A DNA stretch of 21,468 bases, from positions 1 to 21,468 of the forward strand of contig JANBTH010000304.1 of NCBI GenBank assembly GCA_027578815.1, written 5' to 3'. Of the stretch, positions 17,743 through 21,468 are shown one piece after another (the first letter of the stretch is position 1; each line of letters opens with the position of its first letter). The stretch comes from Coemansia sp. RSA 1804. Taxonomy: Eukaryota; Kickxellomycota; Kickxellomycetes; Kickxellales; Kickxellaceae. Both the position numbers and the translations under genes were made by a program. The notes beneath the pieces are model-generated. The model saw nothing but the letters and a program-made list of their open reading frames with translations. It ran no database searches and had not been told where the DNA came from.

Positions 17743-20700
17743 ATGGAGGAGCATCGTAGTGGACAGAGGATGAGCAAAAATGGGAGATGGGGCTCGGGGC
17801 CTTCCCAGATTGGCGGGCGACAGCAAAAGAACTTTGCCGACAATGACGGCGTGTCAAAAGGTGCGGCGGACGGGGCCAAGCTCTCAAGCACTCGTAGCTT
17901 TAGTACTGTGGCAGCTGGAAACTCTAGCAATGGAGCTGGTGTTGGCGGTAATGGTGGGAGCTTTGCTGGAGCTCTTGGCCGCCAACAAGGACACAATGCT
18001 ACGGTGCCAGTCTCACATAGACTAATAGAAGGCGAAGCGCCAGAGCAGGTGGATGCAATGCACAGACGGCTGTTATACCTTTTTTCACATGTCGTGGGGT
18101 TGCCTGTAAAGATTGTCACAAAGACCAGCGACGTTTATGTTGGTATCATGGACTCGATAAACCCAAATGATGCACAGAGCGTCGTGTTACGCTATGCTTA
18201 TAACCGCACAGGCAGCAGAGCAGCACATCCTATTGACACATTGGTGATCAACGGAGACGATTGCTTGTGCATTAGCAGCATCGTGTCATTTGACGAAGGC
18301 GACTCACGCGAGGGACTGCGATCAGGGTTTAAGACTGACACTGATATTACTAGAACTGGTGTTAGTGGCAAGGGCGGCGAACGTGAGCTACATCGATGGG
18401 TTCCCGATGAGAGCGAAGCACCTGAGACACTTGATAGCCATTTGGGCCACGCAAGCGAGCAGGGGCTGAGCTGGGATCAGTTTGCAACTAATGAAAAACT
18501 GTTTGGGCTAACAACTGATTTTGATGAGGAAATCTACACAACAAAGCTCGACCGCACGAAGCCCGGCTTTAAGGAGCGTGAGCGTGAGGCAATCCGCATA
18601 GCACAAGAGATCCAGAACGCACCACTTCTAAACTCGCATGTGGCTGAGGAGCGGACAGAAGTTGCTGCCGGCGACAGCGGTGCCTTGGACGAGGAAGACA
18701 AGTATGGTGCAGTTTTGCGCTCTTCGGGGGTCGCTGGAAAGTACGTTCCTCCATATCTGCGTGGAAAGCTTGATGCGCCACAGGTCACAAGGCAGAGCAC
18801 TGCCAGCAGCTTGCAAAGCACAGATGCTGGCGCTTCGACCACTGCCTCCACATCATTAGTGGATGCCGTTGCCAAGCATGCTTCTTCAGAGGGAGCGTTA
18901 GCAGCAACAGTTCCGAATAGCTCTGGTGCGATGGCAGCATTGGCAAAGCTCAACATCCGGACAAGTGGACATAGATCGGTACAAAACACAAAGTCTCAGT
19001 CAGCCGCAGAACCAGCCCCAGGAAGCCTGACTTCCAGCATTGTGGCACCACCTTCTCCTAGCACCGCAGCTGAGTCTACGGCCACGGCGGTGGCGAAGCA
19101 ACCAAACGTTCCAGCGACAAGCAAGCTTGCAAACCTGCGCGGGCTAAAGCATCGTTCTGATGTAGCTGCATTGAACAAGCCCATGGCTGACATCACTGAA
19201 AAGCTCAACTCTGAGCGTGAGCGGATCCATCAACACAAACAAGCACTTCTTAAAAACCGCATGTCCGAATTGGTAAAGTTCCACAAGTCGTTCAAGCTCA
19301 GCACGCCAATGCCCGAAGATGTAGCAGAGATTGTTGGCGTAAGGAATAAACCGCACTCGCAGGACACCGAGGCCGATACGCCAACTGATTTTACGAAAAC
19401 CTTGGCTGAGCAAGTGTCAGACAGGAAGAGCGGCGGCTTGTCAGAGGTTATGACAGATCCAAAGAGTAATCTGGAGAGCACGGCCGTAGATGAGCATGGT
19501 CATTTGGCTGCGCATACAGCTAAGCCAAGCAATGTGACAACGACGAAAGAAAGCGTGAAATTGAGTGCTGAGGCCATATCTGTAGAAAGCAGCAGCGGAG
19601 TAGATGGTAATACCGAATCTAAAGAAATGGTCGGTAGTAAGCACGCCAAGGAGAAGGAGAAAGAACAGAGGGGAACCAAGGTGGAGGACAAAAAAACTGC
19701 TTTCAAATTCAACACCAAGGCCTCGTCATTCAAGCCAAGCGCATCTGCTACACCGTTTGTGCCAAAGTTCAGTGCCTCTACCAGCCGTGCGTCGTCGGCG
19801 GCGGGTGGTAGCGAGTTCAATCCCTTTTTTGGGCGGCGTGTGCTTAAAAGATCAGCCATGTCTTTGTGGGGCGACGCGTTTGAGCTTGGTGAGGACAGCG
19901 AGAAGGACGGAAGCAGCACGCCTACGTGGCCATTTGGACAACGCACATATCGCAGCCAGTTTGCACCAGAGGAGCCAGAGGTCATGATGTATTCGTCATC
20001 CCAAGGCGGATACATGCATCAGTACGGCTACGGATACTACAACCCCTACCAGTACCCACCGCCGCAGATGGCCATGCTTGCGCCCGGGGTTGGCACACAG
20101 ATGCAAACAGCGGGGTATGTCAGCGGTGGATCTGTCTATGGAAACGGGCCATACAACACGGTGCCTGGATATCCGTCGCCCATTATAGCTGCATCGGGCC
20201 GCTCACCTGTTATCACGGCTATGAATGGGCCACCTCCACCGACAGTCCATCCCCTGCCGCATGTGCAGGGCAGTGGCGGATCTGGAACAGGCACTGTCAA
20301 CCCTCCCCATGTCAGCACGCCCGATCTACCAATGGAAATGCCCATGGGCCAGGCACACCAGGCACACCAACATCAGCAATACCAGCACCAGCACCAGCAT
20401 CAGCACCAGAATCAGCAGTCATCGACGTCTGGGCATGCAGGGCGTTCCCGATCTGACAGTCCGAATGTAATGTATGGCGCCTCTCATGTCGCGCCTGTTC
20501 ATATAGGTATGGTTCCACCACATATGCCGTTCAACGGGATGCAATCAAATGGATACATGGCACCCATGGCATCAGTATCGCACCAGGGATACCCGCAGCA
20601 GTCGATTCCGATGCCGATGCCGATGGGGTACACACAGTATCCGCCTGCCCAGGTATATGGTGCATCGCCGCCAGGAATGGCGATGATGCATGGAAGTCCA

Positions 20701-20772
20701 CATCCCGATCAAGGCCCACCACCACCACTACCACCGCCCGGAAACCACCATCATCCCGGATACCAAGGCTGA
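17743..20772 (+). CDS. PBP1: Ataxin-2 / Pbp1 homologue, poly(A)-binding-protein partner and stress granule factor
   Basis: The first ATG in frame is at 17743 in CAATGG context, giving 1009 residues. The Lsm (ataxin-2 N) domain spans about 106-184 (LLYLFSHVVGLPVKIVTKTS...DTLVINGDDC). The LsmAD domain is at about 244-292 (WDQFATNEKLFGLTTDFDEE...LDRTKPGFKERERE). KYVPPYLRG near 339 is another family mark. A PAM2-like motif, FNTKASSFKP at 656-665, fits the (L/F)-N-x-x-A-x-x-F-x-P pattern that binds the MLLE domain of poly(A)-binding protein. The remainder is low complexity: Ser/Ala/Thr-rich in the middle, then Pro, Gly, Tyr, Met and Gln/His-rich (residues 755-1009), prion-like. Ataxin-2/Pbp1 acts in the cytoplasm on mRNA stability, polyadenylation and TORC1 control under stress. 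The assignment is secure; details of binding are inferred. Confidence 0.95.
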   Translation: MEEHRSGQRMSKNGRWGSGPSQIGGRQQKNFADNDGVSKGAADGAKLSSTRSFSTVAAGNSSNGAGVGGNGGSFAGALGRQQGHNATVPVSHRLIEGEAPEQVDAMHRRLLYLFSHVVGLPVKIVTKTSDVYVGIMDSINPNDAQSVVLRYAYNRTGSRAAHPIDTLVINGDDCLCISSIVSFDEGDSREGLRSGFKTDTDITRTGVSGKGGERELHRWVPDESEAPETLDSHLGHASEQGLSWDQFATNEKLFGLTTDFDEEIYTTKLDRTKPGFKEREREAIRIAQEIQNAPLLNSHVAEERTEVAAGDSGALDEEDKYGAVLRSSGVAGKYVPPYLRGKLDAPQVTRQSTASSLQSTDAGASTTASTSLVDAVAKHASSEGALAATVPNSSGAMAALAKLNIRTSGHRSVQNTKSQSAAEPAPGSLTSSIVAPPSPSTAAESTATAVAKQPNVPATSKLANLRGLKHRSDVAALNKPMADITEKLNSERERIHQHKQALLKNRMSELVKFHKSFKLSTPMPEDVAEIVGVRNKPHSQDTEADTPTDFTKTLAEQVSDRKSGGLSEVMTDPKSNLESTAVDEHGHLAAHTAKPSNVTTTKESVKLSAEAISVESSSGVDGNTESKEMVGSKHAKEKEKEQRGTKVEDKKTAFKFNTKASSFKPSASATPFVPKFSASTSRASSAAGGSEFNPFFGRRVLKRSAMSLWGDAFELGEDSEKDGSSTPTWPFGQRTYRSQFAPEEPEVMMYSSSQGGYMHQYGYGYYNPYQYPPPQMAMLAPGVGTQMQTAGYVSGGSVYGNGPYNTVPGYPSPIIAASGRSPVITAMNGPPPPTVHPLPHVQGSGGSGTGTVNPPHVSTPDLPMEMPMGQAHQAHQHQQYQHQHQHQHQNQQSSTSGHAGRSRSDSPNVMYGASHVAPVHIGMVPPHMPFNGMQSNGYMAPMASVSHQGYPQQSIPMPMPMGYTQYPPAQVYGASPPGMAMMHGSPHPDQGPPPPLPPPGNHHHPGYQG
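20353..20418 (+). repeat. His-Gln repeat tract coding in ataxin-2
   Basis: Twenty-two consecutive codons (residues 871-892) are nearly all CAN: alternating CAG/CAA and CAC/CAT with two Ala, one Tyr and one Asn. The core is a CAGCAC-type hexamer repeat, a likely site of length change between strains. Confidence 0.85.
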
Positions 20773-21359
20773 CGGGACTGTTCTAGCTCTTCTTCTTTCT
20801 TTTTTGTACCTGGTTCTTCTTTGCGGAATGAAGACTGAGTTTGTCTTGGGGTTTGTGTGAATGTAGTAAGCGCAATCTGCATACAAATAGCGCGTCTTTG
20901 CGTGAACTAGTTTGACTTTATGCGTAAAGAAGTCGGAAGGAAAGAGGTTCAAGGAGTTTGTGATAAAGATACATATAGCACGTGCACAGCCCCATACAGT
21001 GCAGACGCAATAATTATGGACCAACATCCTTTTTGTTTTTTTATGGGCGAGGAGCGATATTTTTGAAATTGTGTTAAGGAAATAGTATTAGTGCGTACTT
21101 TTTAAACCACCGTCATCGGCATCAATCGCGATAAGTTAACACGATTTTTGGTGCGTTTTATATTTACGCCTATTGTTTTTGAGCTTGTATTTTGATTTGC
21201 AATCGTACTATATCTCCCCTAGTTAACTAGCGCCACTTGCGCCAGCTGCACGTTAGAAAGGTTGGCAAGGGGTTTAGGTGAATCTATTGCAATTGGGAGC
21301 AGGCGTCGTCTTTCTGTATATTGTACATTGTTGTGTTGAGTCATACCCAAGAGACAAAC
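20773..21359. other. Intergenic: ataxin-2 3' region and promoter of the last gene
   Basis: The 587-nt gap has a T-rich start just after the ataxin-2 stop (20799-20822), and AT-rich sequence at 21026-21200. A 12-bp perfect palindrome CTAGTTAACTAG at 21219-21230 is followed by two copies of GCGCCA (21230-21245 area), about 115-140 bp upstream of the last start codon; these might be factor sites. No gene or RNA gene is recognised. Confidence 0.45.
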
Positions 21360-21468
21360 ATGTCTACCACCGCTAGCAACAACAACAAGGGGACCAATGG
21401 CGACGGGGCCAGCAACCACGAGGACCAGGCAAACACGAGCACCAAAGTTGACTATGGAGACGAGTATG
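21360..21468 (+). CDS. Start of an unidentified protein, 3' truncated by window
   Basis: An ATG at 21360-21362 (context CAAACATGTC) opens a frame that runs to the window end, 36 codons. The peptide MSTTASNNNKGTNGDGASN is followed by acidic residues ending VDYGDEY. It is hydrophilic, Asn/Ser/Thr/Asp-rich and looks like a disordered N-terminus; nothing in it identifies a family. The long AT-rich upstream spacer and the absence of other ATGs nearby support a real start, but the rest lies outside the window. Confidence 0.5.
   Translation, partial: MSTTASNNNKGTNGDGASNHEDQANTSTKVDYGDEY

Overview
This 21.5 kb window is eukaryotic nuclear DNA, almost certainly from a fungus. Genes sit on both strands with their own promoters, six introns of 111-183 nt with GT..AG ends interrupt five of them, and the families are fungal or pan-eukaryotic housekeeping genes (Sec22, Utp13, Gpi14/PIG-M, Atg38/NRBF2-like, bL9m, ataxin-2/Pbp1). 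Presence of introns, an ataxin-2 with a PAM2-like motif and an INPP5F-like Sac phosphatase point to a filamentous or early-diverging fungus rather than a Saccharomyces-type yeast. I cannot name the species.

Layout. Positions 1-361 are the 3' end of a Ty1/copia retrotransposon: last codons of the polyprotein, polypurine tract and start of the 3' LTR. Then follow a Sac-domain phosphoinositide phosphatase (619-3504, minus, 2 exons), SEC22 (3993-4646, minus), GPI14/PIG-M (5045-6334, plus), NMN adenylyltransferase (6496-7675, minus, 3 exons), a 72-residue cysteine-pair protein (8207-8558, minus, 2 exons), an Atg38/NRBF2-like MIT protein (8988-10250, plus, 2 exons), a secreted S28 serine peptidase (10371-11801, minus), an LYR-motif protein (12791-13297, plus), UTP13 (13477-16134, minus, 2 exons), mitochondrial ribosomal protein bL9m (16477-17085, plus), ataxin-2/Pbp1 (17743-20772, plus) and the first 36 codons of an unidentified gene (21360-end, plus).

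The genes do not form an operon or one pathway. Loose themes are membrane traffic and phosphoinositides (Sac phosphatase, Sec22, Atg38-like), GPI anchor synthesis in the ER (Gpi14), mitochondria (bL9m, LYR protein, possibly the cysteine-pair protein), and ribosome and mRNA biology (Utp13, ataxin-2). Several neighbours are divergent and share short promoter regions (SEC22/GPI14, cysteine-pair/ATG38-like, S28/LYR, UTP13/bL9m).

The main value added by reading the sequence is the gene models. Five genes have N-terminal or C-terminal exons that a plain ORF view misses, and in each the splice phases join exactly and restore conserved residues. I found no CRISPR, tRNA, rRNA, or convincing new multi-gene system. 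The least explained stretch is 11802-12790, which carries a 15-bp perfect inverted repeat and an exon-like ORF I could not resolve.
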